From assembly GCF_026343335.1 (NCBI RefSeq), contig NZ_JAPELX010000001.1, forward strand, positions 6,448,001 to 6,512,000: 64,000 nucleotides of DNA, in the 5' to 3' direction. The translations under genes and the position numbers were made by a program. Source of the stretch: Streptomyces sp. NBC_00078 (lineage in GTDB: Bacteria; Actinomycetota; Actinomycetes; Streptomycetales; Streptomycetaceae). Below, one piece after another: positions 1-9,993 of this stretch. A model generated the notes under the pieces. That model had not been told where the DNA came from and made no database searches. It saw only the letters and a program-made list of their open reading frames with translations. The number at the start of each line of letters is the position of its first letter. The stretch's first letter is position 1.

Positions 1-1356
1 GCCACCGAGTACGTGCCCGGACTCACCGTGGACGAGGCGGTCCGGCTGCGCGGCCCGCTGCCTGCCGAGGCGCTGTGGCTGCTGTTGGCCGAGGCGGCCA
101 CTCACCTGTCGGCCGTGCACGCGCTCGAGATCGTGCACCGTGACGTCAAGCCCGGCAACGTCATGCTGGTGCGGGACGGCGTGAAGCTGATCGACTTCGG
201 CATCGCGCGCGCCGCGGACCAGGCGAGGCTCACCAAGAGCGGTGGCAGCTACGGCACTCAGGGATTCTCGGCACCGGAACAGCAGGCCGGGGGCGGGGGC
301 GAGGACGTGGACGCGCCCGCGGACGTCTACTCGCTCGGGGCGCTCGTGCTCTACGCGGCTTCGGGCCGTACGCCCGGTGTCGTCGCCGACGTCGAGCCGC
401 TGCGTGCCGTGGATGCCGACCTCGCCGCCGTCATCGGGTCCTGTCTCGCGACCGGACCCGGAGCACGCCCCACCGCCCGGGAGTTGGTGGAGGCGGCCCG
501 CGCACACCTGTCCGTTCCTCCTCCCTCCTGGCCTTCCGAGGTCATGTCACGCATCGCCTCGCGACGTGCCTTCGCCGCGACGCCGGTCGGCAAGCTGGAG
601 ACCGTCCCGCCGCCGGACCTGGATGCGGATCCGACGCCTGAGACCGCGCCCCCGTCCGCCGCGTCACCTCGCCATCCACGCAAACGCCTGCTCCTGCTCC
701 CGAGCGCCGCAGTGATCGCCCTCGGCGCCGTCGCAGCGTTCCTACTCGTCCCGTCCGCCTCCCGGCACAACGGCGCTGCGCATACGTCCGACAGCGCGTC
801 GGTCAGCGTCGAGCCCGTGGCCGGGACGACACGGACGTCCTCCGCGAGCCCAAGCCGTTCGACCCCGCCCACCGCGGGGTCGGGGCTCCCGACCCCGGCC
901 GGCACGGACACGACCGTCCCGCCGAGTGCGTCCAGCGCGCGTTCGCCCTCTGGCCCCGCCGCGACTGCCGCGTCCTCAGCAGCCGCCACCCGCGTCACCT
1001 CGTCGTCGATCAGTGGTATCAACGGCAGCGACGACCCGGCACAGGTCAAGGGCTCCGAGGCGGACACCTCCTGGGTCGGCAACGACGCCGCCTGCTCCGC
1101 CTGGCTGGACGACAACGGCTCCGGCGAACTCGCAGGCGTGCTCAACACCTCCCTGCGCCAAAGCTGTGGCGCCGAACTCCACCGAAGCGACGGCATCGCG
1201 TACACGTTCCAGGCCGACTGGGGCGCCGCGAAAACAAACTTCATCTCAGACGTCGGCCGCACGATGTGGATCTGCGTCTGGAATGCGAGCGACCGATCCG
1301 ACGAACAGTGCTCCGCCCGCTTCGCCATGAACGGCGACACCCCGGTCAAGGAGTGA
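1..1356 (+). CDS. Membrane Ser/Thr protein kinase (PknB type), 5' end outside window
   Basis: The reading frame is open from the first base, so the N-lobe of the kinase lies upstream and only about 450 residues are seen. The visible part starts at the hinge (TEYVPGLTVDEAV) and contains the catalytic loop HRDVKPGNV, the metal-binding DFGIAR and the activation-segment end SAPEQ. A Pro/Thr-rich juxtamembrane stretch and one membrane segment (about base 685-750, LLLLPSAAVIALG) follow. Outside the membrane there is a Ser/Thr/Pro linker and a C-terminal domain of about 110 residues with four cysteines that may pair. The PknB/Hanks family phosphorylates Ser/Thr of target proteins in response to external signals; neither ligand nor target can be read here. 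The family call is secure; the first in-frame GTG in the window is not the true start. Confidence 0.93.
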   Translation, partial: ATEYVPGLTVDEAVRLRGPLPAEALWLLLAEAATHLSAVHALEIVHRDVKPGNVMLVRDGVKLIDFGIARAADQARLTKSGGSYGTQGFSAPEQQAGGGGEDVDAPADVYSLGALVLYAASGRTPGVVADVEPLRAVDADLAAVIGSCLATGPGARPTARELVEAARAHLSVPPPSWPSEVMSRIASRRAFAATPVGKLETVPPPDLDADPTPETAPPSAASPRHPRKRLLLLPSAAVIALGAVAAFLLVPSASRHNGAAHTSDSASVSVEPVAGTTRTSSASPSRSTPPTAGSGLPTPAGTDTTVPPSASSARSPSGPAATAASSAAATRVTSSSISGINGSDDPAQVKGSEADTSWVGNDAACSAWLDDNGSGELAGVLNTSLRQSCGAELHRSDGIAYTFQADWGAAKTNFISDVGRTMWICVWNASDRSDEQCSARFAMNGDTPVKE

Positions 1357-1376
1357 AACAAACGGCACGACCCGTG

Positions 1377-1401
1377 GGCCTCCCGAGCCGGAAGGGAGGC
1401 C
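1377..1401 (+). terminator. Hairpin after the kinase gene
   Basis: A perfect 8-bp stem (GGCCTCCC / GGGAGGCC) with a 9-nt loop begins 20 bases after the kinase stop codon. There is no T-run, as is common for Streptomyces terminators. The rest of the stretch to 1631 shows nothing recognisable. Confidence 0.5.
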
Positions 1402-1631
1402 GGCGCGGCTCACGTGCGCGGGCCGTTTGAGCACGCGGTCGAGCGTGTGGGACCACTGCCACGGGGCTTGACCCCCCGGAGGATCCGCTCCGCTCCGGCT
1501 CACGGCAAGGGGAGCGCCCGAATCTGATCGGGGCGCGGCGGAAGCCAAGGCCAGACCCAGTGCGGCGACAACTATGGAACCCGACAGGCCGTGCATGGGT
1601 TGTGGAGCCGCGCGCGGTGGTGCCGCTGGGG

Positions 1632-2054
1632 TCAGGTGCTGGGTGCCTCGAAGATCTCGATCGTGCAGCGTGCTGCCCCGCTGCGCTCGATCCTGGCGTC
1701 GCTGGTGATCAGCGGAACGCCGAAGCTCTCGGCGAGGGCCACGTAATGCGCGTCGTAGACGGAGAGGTTGTTCGACAGCTCGCGTACGCGCTGCCAGAGG
1801 ACCAGCGTCGGGTGCAGGTCGAGAGCGAGGGTCTGGTAGTCGGTGATCGCCTTCAGTGCCTCCTTTTCCGTGATCTTGGGCTTGTCCCCTCGCCGGCCGC
1901 GGGCCAGCCCGAAGACGGCCGAGGTGATCTCGTAGTCCAGCAGTCCCGGCGCTGCGAGAGCATCGGCGCGGCCCACCCGCTCACGGATCGCGGTTCCGGT
2001 TGTGCCGTGGTCGAGGAGGAAGTGGACGAGGCTGGAGCAGTCAATGACGATCAA
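1632..2054 (-). CDS. vapC: PIN-domain ribonuclease toxin (VapC family)
   Basis: A 140-residue PIN-domain protein, the usual VapC length. The four acidic metal-binding positions are present: D5 in MIVIDCSSL, E42 in LLDYE, D101 in SVYDAHYVALAE and D119 in LITSDARI, so the nuclease looks intact. VapC toxins cut tRNA or other RNA and are blocked by their VapB partner. The start codon overlaps the end of the antitoxin gene by 4 bases (ATGA), indicating translational coupling in the order antitoxin then toxin. The pairing with the ribbon-helix-helix gene just upstream supports a type II toxin-antitoxin module. The RNA target cannot be inferred. Confidence 0.88.
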   Translation of the reverse strand: MIVIDCSSLVHFLLDHGTTGTAIRERVGRADALAAPGLLDYEITSAVFGLARGRRGDKPKITEKEALKAITDYQTLALDLHPTLVLWQRVRELSNNLSVYDAHYVALAESFGVPLITSDARIERSGAARCTIEIFEAPST

Positions 2055-2281
2055 CGTCGGTCTCGCCCGTCCTCGATGGCGTCGAGGATGTCGGTCGTGC
2101 CGAGCTCGGTGCGGGTTTCACGCTCCAGGCGTGTGGCCATCTCCGCGAGGGTGGGCTTGGCGGCTTCACGGGAGAGAAGGTCCAGGGCGTACGCCTGGAG
2201 CGACTTGCCCGCCTGTGCGGCGCGGACCTTCAGGGCGTTGACTGTGTCGTCCGGGACATCTCGGATCGTGATCGCGGTCAT
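2051..2281 (-). CDS. vapB: Ribbon-helix-helix antitoxin (VapB/FitA-like)
   Basis: A 76-residue protein beginning MTAITIRDVPDDTVNALKVR, the strand-helix pattern of Arc/MetJ-type ribbon-helix-helix antitoxins such as FitA/VapB. The helical, charged C-terminal half would wrap the toxin. It is the first gene of the two-gene operon. Such antitoxins bind their own promoter together with the toxin, and an inverted repeat lies directly upstream of the start at 2283-2317. A homologous antitoxin from another subfamily is possible, but the role is clear from the gene order. Confidence 0.85.
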   Translation of the reverse strand: MTAITIRDVPDDTVNALKVRAAQAGKSLQAYALDLLSREAAKPTLAEMATRLERETRTELGTTDILDAIEDGRDRR

Positions 2282-2282
2282 G

Positions 2283-2337
2283 CCTTCATTTTAGTGGCAA
2301 TGCAGGCATTATGAAGGTGCTGAGTGCCCGCAGGTCA
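2283..2337 (-). promoter_or_regulatory. vapBC promoter and operator candidate
   Basis: Read on the minus strand, a CATAAT -10 box (2308-2313) sits about 27 bases before the vapB start. A weak -35 (CTGACC, 2332-2337) lies 18 bases further upstream. The -10 is covered by an inverted repeat with 7-bp arms, CCTTCAT at 2283-2289 and ATGAAGG at 2311-2317, a likely site for autoregulation by the VapBC complex. This is inference from position and symmetry. Confidence 0.45.
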
Positions 2338-2361
2338 GATGCCCGACCCGTGAGGTTTCCC

Positions 2362-2410
2362 GGGGACCCTTCGGGGACTTTCCTGCCTGTCCCAGGGACA
2401 TTCCGGGGAC
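2362..2410. repeat. Phased GGGGAC repeats between vapB and sdaA
   Basis: GGGGAC occurs at 2362, 2373 and 2405, with a related AGGGAC at 2394. The spacings are about 11, 21 and 11 bases, close to one or two helical turns. A palindrome TGTCCCAGGGACA (2388-2400) lies in the middle. The function is unknown; it could be an operator or part of the sdaA 3' region. Confidence 0.4.
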
Positions 2411-2481
2411 TTCCCGCCACGTGAGCAGGGAAGGCCCGACAGCGCTGAAAGACACGAATGCGCAGGTCAGGACCCGTCCCC

Positions 2482-3849
<1,368 letters not shown>

Positions 3850-3906
3850 GGGGACTCCTCAACTATGGGGTGGCGGGGGTGCCCCGAGAGGCACCCCCGC
3901 CGGGAA

Positions 3907-5184
3907 CTACTTGGTCAGGCCGGGGTACAGCGGGTGCTTGTCGGCAAGGGCCTTGACCCGCGCCTTCAGCGATTCCACGTCGGCCTCCCCGAAGGGGGAA
4001 GCCGCCTTGAGCGTCTCGGCGATCACGTCCGCGACCTCGGCGAAGTCCTCGGCCGTGAAGCCGCGGGTGGCCAGGGCGGGCGTGCCCACCCGCAGCCCCG
4101 ACGTCACCATCGGCGGGCGCGGGTCGTTCGGGACGGCGTTGCGGTTGACCGTGATGCCGACCTCGTGGAGACGGTCCTCGGCCTGCTGCCCGTCCAGTTC
4201 GGACTCGCGCAGGTCGACGAGGATGAGGTGGACGTCGGTGCCGCCGGAGAGCACGTTGATCCCGGCCTCCCGGGCGTCGTCGGCCGTCAGACGGTCGGCG
4301 AGGATGCGCGCACCCTCCACCGTACGCCGCTGGCGCTCCTTGAACTCCTCGCCGGCGGCGACCTTGAAGGAGACCGCCTTCGCCGCGATCACGTGCTCCA
4401 GGGGACCGCCCTGGAAGCCCGGGAAGACGGAGGAGTTCAGCTTCTTCGCGAACTCCTTCCTCGCGAGGATGATCCCGCCGCGCGGACCGCCCAGCGTCTT
4501 GTGGGTGGTGGAGGTGACCACGTCCGCGTACTCGACGGGGTTCGGGTGCAGGCCCGCGGCCACCAGGCCCGCGAAGTGCGCCATGTCGACCCACAGGTAC
4601 GCCTCGACCTCGTCGGCGATCCGGCGGAACTCCGCGAAGTCCAGCTGCCGCGGGTACGCCGACCACCCGGCGATGATCACCTTGGGGCGGTGCTCCTTGG
4701 CCAGCCGCTCAAGCTCCGCCATGTCGACGAGACCGGCGTCGTCGACGTGGTAGGCGACGACGTTGAACTGCTTGCCGGAGAAGTTCAGCCGCATCCCGTG
4801 GGTCAGATGCCCGCCGTGCGCCAGGTCCAGGCCGAGGATCGTGTCGCCGGGCTGGGCCAGCGCGAACAGGGCCGCCTGGTTGGCGGAGGCGCCGGAGTGG
4901 GGCTGGACGTTGGCGTACTCGGCGCCGAACAGGTCCTTGACCCGGTCGATGGCGATCTGCTCGGCGACGTCGACGTGCTCGCAGCCGCCGTAGTAGCGGC
5001 GGCCGGGGTAGCCCTCGGCGTACTTGTTGGTGAGGACCGAGCCCTGGGCCTCCATGACCGCGACCGGGGCGAAGTTCTCCGAGGCGATCATCTCGAGGGT
5101 GGACTGCTGCCGGTGCAGCTCGGCGTCGACCGCGGCGGCGATCTCCGGGTCGAGCTCGTGCAGGGGAGTGTTCAGTGCGGACAT
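3907..5184 (-). CDS. glyA: Serine hydroxymethyltransferase
   Basis: A 425-residue PLP enzyme that interconverts serine plus tetrahydrofolate with glycine plus 5,10-methylene-tetrahydrofolate. The start chosen is MSALNTPLHELDPEI; longer in-frame extensions are arginine-rich and do not resemble the family. The active-site lysine motif VVTSTTHKTLGGPRGG and the segment YPGRRYYGGCEHVD are present. The gene starts 14 bases after the gcvH stop, so coupled expression is likely. Within this operon it uses the methylene-THF released by the glycine cleavage system to turn a second glycine into serine for SdaA. Confidence 0.97.
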   Translation of the reverse strand: MSALNTPLHELDPEIAAAVDAELHRQQSTLEMIASENFAPVAVMEAQGSVLTNKYAEGYPGRRYYGGCEHVDVAEQIAIDRVKDLFGAEYANVQPHSGASANQAALFALAQPGDTILGLDLAHGGHLTHGMRLNFSGKQFNVVAYHVDDAGLVDMAELERLAKEHRPKVIIAGWSAYPRQLDFAEFRRIADEVEAYLWVDMAHFAGLVAAGLHPNPVEYADVVTSTTHKTLGGPRGGIILARKEFAKKLNSSVFPGFQGGPLEHVIAAKAVSFKVAAGEEFKERQRRTVEGARILADRLTADDAREAGINVLSGGTDVHLILVDLRESELDGQQAEDRLHEVGITVNRNAVPNDPRPPMVTSGLRVGTPALATRGFTAEDFAEVADVIAETLKAASPFGEADVESLKARVKALADKHPLYPGLTK

Positions 5185-5198
5185 GCGTCTACGGCTCC

Positions 5199-5576
5199 TC
5201 AGCCGGCGTTCTGGGCGGTGTACTCGTCGGCGGAGAGCAGGTCGCCCGGCTCGTCCGTGACGCGGATCTTGAAAAGCCAACCGCCCTCGAAGGGGGCCGA
5301 GTTCACCAGGGACGGGTCGTTCACCACGTCCTCGTTGATCTCGGTGATCTCACCGGTGACGGGGGAGTACAGGTCGCTGACCGACTTGGTCGACTCCAGT
5401 TCGCCGCAGGTCTCGCCCGCGGTCACGGCGGAGCCCACCTCGGGAAGCTGGGCGTAGACGACATCGCCGAGCGCGTTGGCCGCGAACTCCGTGATGCCGA
5501 CCGTCGAGACGCCGTCCTCGGCGGCCGACAGCCACTCGTGCTCCTTGCTGTAGCGCAGCTGCTGGGGGTTGCTCAT
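5199..5576 (-). CDS. gcvH: Glycine cleavage system H protein
   Basis: A 125-residue lipoyl carrier protein. The lipoylated lysine lies in the hallmark ELESTKSVSDLYSP segment, and the N-terminus MSNPQQLRYSKEHEWL is typical. It shuttles the aminomethyl group between the P, T and L proteins. gcvP and the L protein are not in the window, so the complex must be completed from elsewhere. It lies between gcvT and glyA, 120 bases after gcvT. Confidence 0.97.
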   Translation of the reverse strand: MSNPQQLRYSKEHEWLSAAEDGVSTVGITEFAANALGDVVYAQLPEVGSAVTAGETCGELESTKSVSDLYSPVTGEITEINEDVVNDPSLVNSAPFEGGWLFKIRVTDEPGDLLSADEYTAQNAG

Positions 5577-5696
5577 GGCCTGAATTCTCCTGTACGCGAG
5601 GGAGTGCTGATGAATGGGTGACTGCTGGATACGCGTGTGAGCAGGGAAGATGTGCGCGGGGTCACGTCCGTGGACGGGCCGCCCGCCGCCCAGTTT

Positions 5697-6815
<1,119 letters not shown>

Positions 6816-6849
6816 CGGACGGTCGTCTCCCAGGGCATAGCGGGACAGG

Positions 6850-7062
6850 CGAGGGCATTCCTCCCCATCTGTCATCGGAACCTGAGAGGTTCGCCATGAC
6901 CGCTCGCGGCATGGCTTGCACCGTGGGTGGGACCACCGGGAACGGCGGCCCGCTTTTCAGATGTGCCTCGCCCGCGCGGTAACGGGGCCTGAGAGATTCA
7001 AGGGAGGGACTTGCTCCTTCGGCGCCCCAGCGATCTGGTGCTGGGGACTCTCCCGCGCGGAT
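6850..7062 (-). promoter_or_regulatory. Tandem glycine riboswitch ahead of gcvT
   Basis: Read on the minus strand, the leader holds two glycine aptamers in series. The first begins with GCGGGAGAG near 7060, contains GCCGAAGGAGCAA, and closes with CTCTCAGG near 6990. The second has GGTGCAAGCC followed by CTCTCAGG near 6885, ending around 6856. The paired CTCTCAGG signatures and the linker with GAAAAGCGG are characteristic of the Rfam glycine class. It directly precedes gcvT and probably activates gcvT-gcvH-glyA-sdaA when glycine is high. The ends are approximate. Confidence 0.88.
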
Positions 7063-7244
7063 TCAAACGGCCGGTATGCAGTTGGCGCGCACATCATCGC
7101 ACGCCGGGTCCGAGGGTGGCAGGCCCGGTCTGTAACCGGCTTGTGGCAAGGCGATCACGAAAACACGAGACACCGCGCATTACCTTCTCTTTACACTCGG
7201 AGGGCAGGGGACTCCGAACCCGGCCCCAGGGGAGGACGATCACG

Positions 7245-7913
7245 GTGGACAGGACCACGGCGTACGCCACGAGCCCGGCCGTCGCGCTGCCCGAGCAGCC
7301 CGCGGCCCCGGCCCAGGAGGCGTGTGGCGTCCGGCCGGAACCCGTGGTCCGCGATCTGCGCGACCGTTCGGGGCGCAGCCCGCACGCCCTGCTCTTCGGC
7401 CCCCGCGATCTCGTGGTGGTCACCGGCCTGCCCGGCAGCGGCAAGTCCACGCTGATGGAGCGCGCGGTGCGTGGCGTCCGTATCGACTCGCAGGACGCCC
7501 GCGACCGGTGGGACGCCCGCGCGTCCCGCTTCCTGCCGTACGCGGTCTACCGCCCCCTCGTCCGGCTCGCCCACTACGCCGGGCTGCATCGCGCCCTGCG
7601 CGGCGGCGAGGGCGTCGTCGTGCACGACTGCGGCACCCAGGCCTGGGTGCGGGGCTGGCTGGCCCGCGAGGCCCGGCGCCGCGGCGGCACCCTGCACCTC
7701 GTGCTGCTCGACGTCCCGCCCGGCGCGGCGCTTCTGGGCCAGCGCGAGCGCGGCCGCGGCGTCTCCCGCTACGCGTTCCTGCGTCACCGCACGGCGGCCG
7801 GCCGGCTGATCCGTGCGGTGGAGCGGGGCGATCTGCCCGAGGGGGTCGGCTCGGCGGTGCTGCTGGACCGGGACGCGGCGGACGTACTGCGCAGGATCGG
7901 CTTCACGGGCTGA
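7245..7913 (+). CDS. P-loop AAA-family ATPase/kinase-like protein
   Basis: A 222-residue protein. The GTG start is chosen because GGGGAGG lies just upstream; in-frame sequence further upstream is non-coding leader. The Walker A motif VTGLPGSGKST is clear. The Arg-rich middle (ARDRWDARASRFLPY) and the core VVVHDCGTQAWVRGWLAREARRRGG resemble the zeta-toxin/polynucleotide-kinase-like P-loop group that includes YjbB/AAA_33 proteins. There is no signal peptide or membrane segment. It is transcribed away from gcvT. Substrate and pathway are unknown; nucleotide binding is secure. Confidence 0.75.
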   Translation: MDRTTAYATSPAVALPEQPAAPAQEACGVRPEPVVRDLRDRSGRSPHALLFGPRDLVVVTGLPGSGKSTLMERAVRGVRIDSQDARDRWDARASRFLPYAVYRPLVRLAHYAGLHRALRGGEGVVVHDCGTQAWVRGWLAREARRRGGTLHLVLLDVPPGAALLGQRERGRGVSRYAFLRHRTAAGRLIRAVERGDLPEGVGSAVLLDRDAADVLRRIGFTG

Positions 7914-7953
7914 CCCCTTTGTCCGTCCCACCCGTTAGCCTTTCCGGGCACAG

Positions 7954-7987
7954 CAGTGGTTCTCAGCAGGCAGTGGTTCTCAGCAGG
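7954..7987 (+). repeat. Exact 17-bp tandem duplication ahead of the first SseB gene
   Basis: The unit CAGTGGTTCTCAGCAGG occurs twice back to back (7954-7970 and 7971-7987), ending 13 bases before the ATG at 8001. It duplicates a weak AGCAGG ribosome-site-like segment. Confidence 0.85.
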
Positions 7988-8000
7988 CGGTCGGACACAG

Positions 8001-8795
8001 ATGGACTTCCCAGCGGATCTTCCCGCGGACTTTCCCGTACAGGCACACCCCCATCCGCACGGCGGATGGCCAGGCAACGAACTGGAGGAGGTGCTGTCGG
8101 CCTCCCTCGGCATGCCCTCGGCGGGCGGCCGGATCATCGAGGTGCTCGGACGCAGCTTCGTCTGGGTCCCGCTGCCCAGCGGCGGCGGCCCGAACAGCGG
8201 CCCGCTCGACCTGCCGACGCTGGAGATCGAGGGCCAGGCCTATGTCCCGGTCTTCAGCTCCGAGGAGCAGTTCCGCCAGGTCGTCGGCTCGCACATGTCG
8301 TACACGATCGCCCCGGCCGTCGAGTTCGCCCGCGGGCTGCCCCCGCAGGTGGGTCTCGCGCTCAACCCCGACGGCGTGGTCGGCGTCCCCCTTCCGCCGG
8401 CCGCGGTCGCCGAGCTGTGCCGGGTGGGCCGCACCCCGCTGGACGGCCCGGCCGCCGGCGCCCGCGTCAAGCTCTTCGAACCGGACTGGCAGGACGACCC
8501 GGTCGACTTCCTGGCCGCGGCCTGTGCCGAGTTCGCGCAGACGGGCGTGGTCGTCACGGCCCGCCGCTGCCTCGCCCTCGTCGAGACGGCGGCCCCGGTG
8601 ATGTTCGTGGGCGTCGAACTCTCCCAGCGGGAGGGCGACCTGCGGGCGCTTCCCCTGGCCGCCCTGGAGCGGGCGGCGACCGCGGTTCCCACCCCGTGGC
8701 CGGTCAACCTGGTCCTCCTGGACGTGACGGACGACCCGGTGGCGAACTGGATGCGAGAACAGGTGCGCCCGTTCTATACGGGTGATCACGTGTGA
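8001..8795 (+). CDS. SseB-family protein (enhanced serine sensitivity)
   Basis: A 264-residue soluble protein starting MDFPADLPADFPVQ. It has the two-part SseB architecture: an N-terminal domain (EIEGQAYVPVFSSEEQFRQVV, LPPQVGLALNPDGVVGVPLP) and a C-terminal SseB-C domain ending MREQVRPFYTGDHV. SseB of E. coli affects sensitivity to serine when overexpressed; the molecular role is unknown. The gene follows the P-loop ATPase and is followed by a second protein with a similar C-terminal domain. Its closeness to the glycine/serine operon is suggestive but does not prove a link. Confidence 0.8.
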   Translation: MDFPADLPADFPVQAHPHPHGGWPGNELEEVLSASLGMPSAGGRIIEVLGRSFVWVPLPSGGGPNSGPLDLPTLEIEGQAYVPVFSSEEQFRQVVGSHMSYTIAPAVEFARGLPPQVGLALNPDGVVGVPLPPAAVAELCRVGRTPLDGPAAGARVKLFEPDWQDDPVDFLAAACAEFAQTGVVVTARRCLALVETAAPVMFVGVELSQREGDLRALPLAALERAATAVPTPWPVNLVLLDVTDDPVANWMREQVRPFYTGDHV

Positions 8796-8887
8796 GCGCC
8801 GCCAGGGGCGAAGGCACAACAAGTCCGGCACTCCCGGGCGCTTAAGCTGTTGGCAGAAGTGGGCAACTTCCAGAAGGGGCGGTACAC

Positions 8888-9685
8888 GTGAGCGCCAGCG
8901 GCACCACGACCGGGACGGTCGAGCACATGCTGCGCCAGGTGACGCCGGGGCGCTACGACGCCTACGAGGCACTCCTCCGCGCACTGGCGGCCCCCGGCGC
9001 CGGCCAGATCTGGATGCTCCTGTGGCACGGCCAGGCGGGCTCCCCGGACGCCCAGTACGGAAACATGGAGGTCGAGGGCTACGGCTACGCGCCGTGCGTC
9101 ACCTCCGCCCAGGAACTCTCGGCCAGCGGCTGGAACAGGTCCTACGAGGTGGTCGACGGCCTGGACGTGGCCCGGACCCTGTACCCCGACCACTTCGGCC
9201 TCTGGCTCAACCCGCACGCCCCGGGCGGCGGCCTGGGCATCCCCTGGCTCGACCTGCGCCGTATCGCCACCGGCCTGGAGCGCCAGGCCGCCGGCCCGCT
9301 GCGCCTGTCGGATCCCGCGATCGAGATCCCGCAGTTCTACGCCCTGCTCACGCAGAACGCCCACCGCACCCCGTCCGTCCGCTCGCTGCGCCGGGCCTGG
9401 GTGCAGCCGGCGCTCGGGGCGCCGTATCTCGCCATCGGCCTGGACGTGTACGACACGAGCCCGCCCGCGGTGGACTCGGTGCGGGCGATGATGCAGCAGT
9501 CCATCGGCGCCGTCCCGGACGGACTGCCGGTGTCGACGGTGGCGATGTCCGACGAGTACGACCCCGTCGCCCTGTGGATGCGCGCGAGCGCCCGCCCCTT
9601 CTACGACCGCGAGGCCCACGCGGCGGCCCCGGCGCAGGCTCCGGTATCCGGGTACGGCTACCCGCCGGTGCACGGCGGATACTGA
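8888..9685 (+). CDS. Second SseB-family protein
   Basis: A 265-residue protein with a GTG start behind AGAAGGGGCGG. The sequence pattern follows the upstream SseB gene: a core with VDGLDVARTLYPDHFGLWLNP, and a C-terminal half with YLAIGLDVYDT and DPVALWMRASARPFYD, matching VANWMREQVRPFY of its neighbour. A Gly/Tyr-rich tail ends the protein. The two genes look like an old duplication in one transcription unit. Function is unknown. Confidence 0.75.
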   Translation: MSASGTTTGTVEHMLRQVTPGRYDAYEALLRALAAPGAGQIWMLLWHGQAGSPDAQYGNMEVEGYGYAPCVTSAQELSASGWNRSYEVVDGLDVARTLYPDHFGLWLNPHAPGGGLGIPWLDLRRIATGLERQAAGPLRLSDPAIEIPQFYALLTQNAHRTPSVRSLRRAWVQPALGAPYLAIGLDVYDTSPPAVDSVRAMMQQSIGAVPDGLPVSTVAMSDEYDPVALWMRASARPFYDREAHAAAPAQAPVSGYGYPPVHGGY

Positions 9686-9993
9686 GACGGTCGGCTTGGT
9701 CCGTACCGGGTCAGGGCTGATCTGCGCGCGTAGATAGCGCCAGAAGATCCTTCTATGTTCTGGATGTCCGCAATGAACCCCGTCCGACCGCCGTTACCCG
9801 CTGTCCGGATAACGGAACACACCAGCCTGCATCACGTTTACGCATCCTTTCCCCGTCAAGTCTGGCAACAGATCGCCAAAGCGTTGAAGACTCCCGCTCC
9901 AGGGGGGTTCGCCCCCGTGTATTACGGACTGATCACGCCGCTACAGCGGCAAGTGCGGGCCGGCTACCGCCGGTTGAGAGGGGTCCCTGCCAG
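9686..9993 (+). promoter_or_regulatory. Leader and promoter region of the oligopeptide transporter operon
   Basis: This 308-base gap holds no convincing gene. It contains an inverted repeat CCGTTA/TAACGG (9791-9796, 9810-9815) and a GGGGG-TTCG-CCCCC hairpin with a stable tetraloop (9903-9916). A further small hairpin around GCCGCT/AGCGGC lies near 9940. The last bases carry GAGAGGGG as the ribosome site of the first gene. The tetraloop hairpin probably lies in the 5' UTR. Confidence 0.4.

Noticed and set aside
2370..2415. GGGGACTTTCC and GGGGACTTCCC, resembling NF-kB sites
   Set aside because: A eukaryotic motif with no meaning in this organism; kept only as part of the phased repeat observation.
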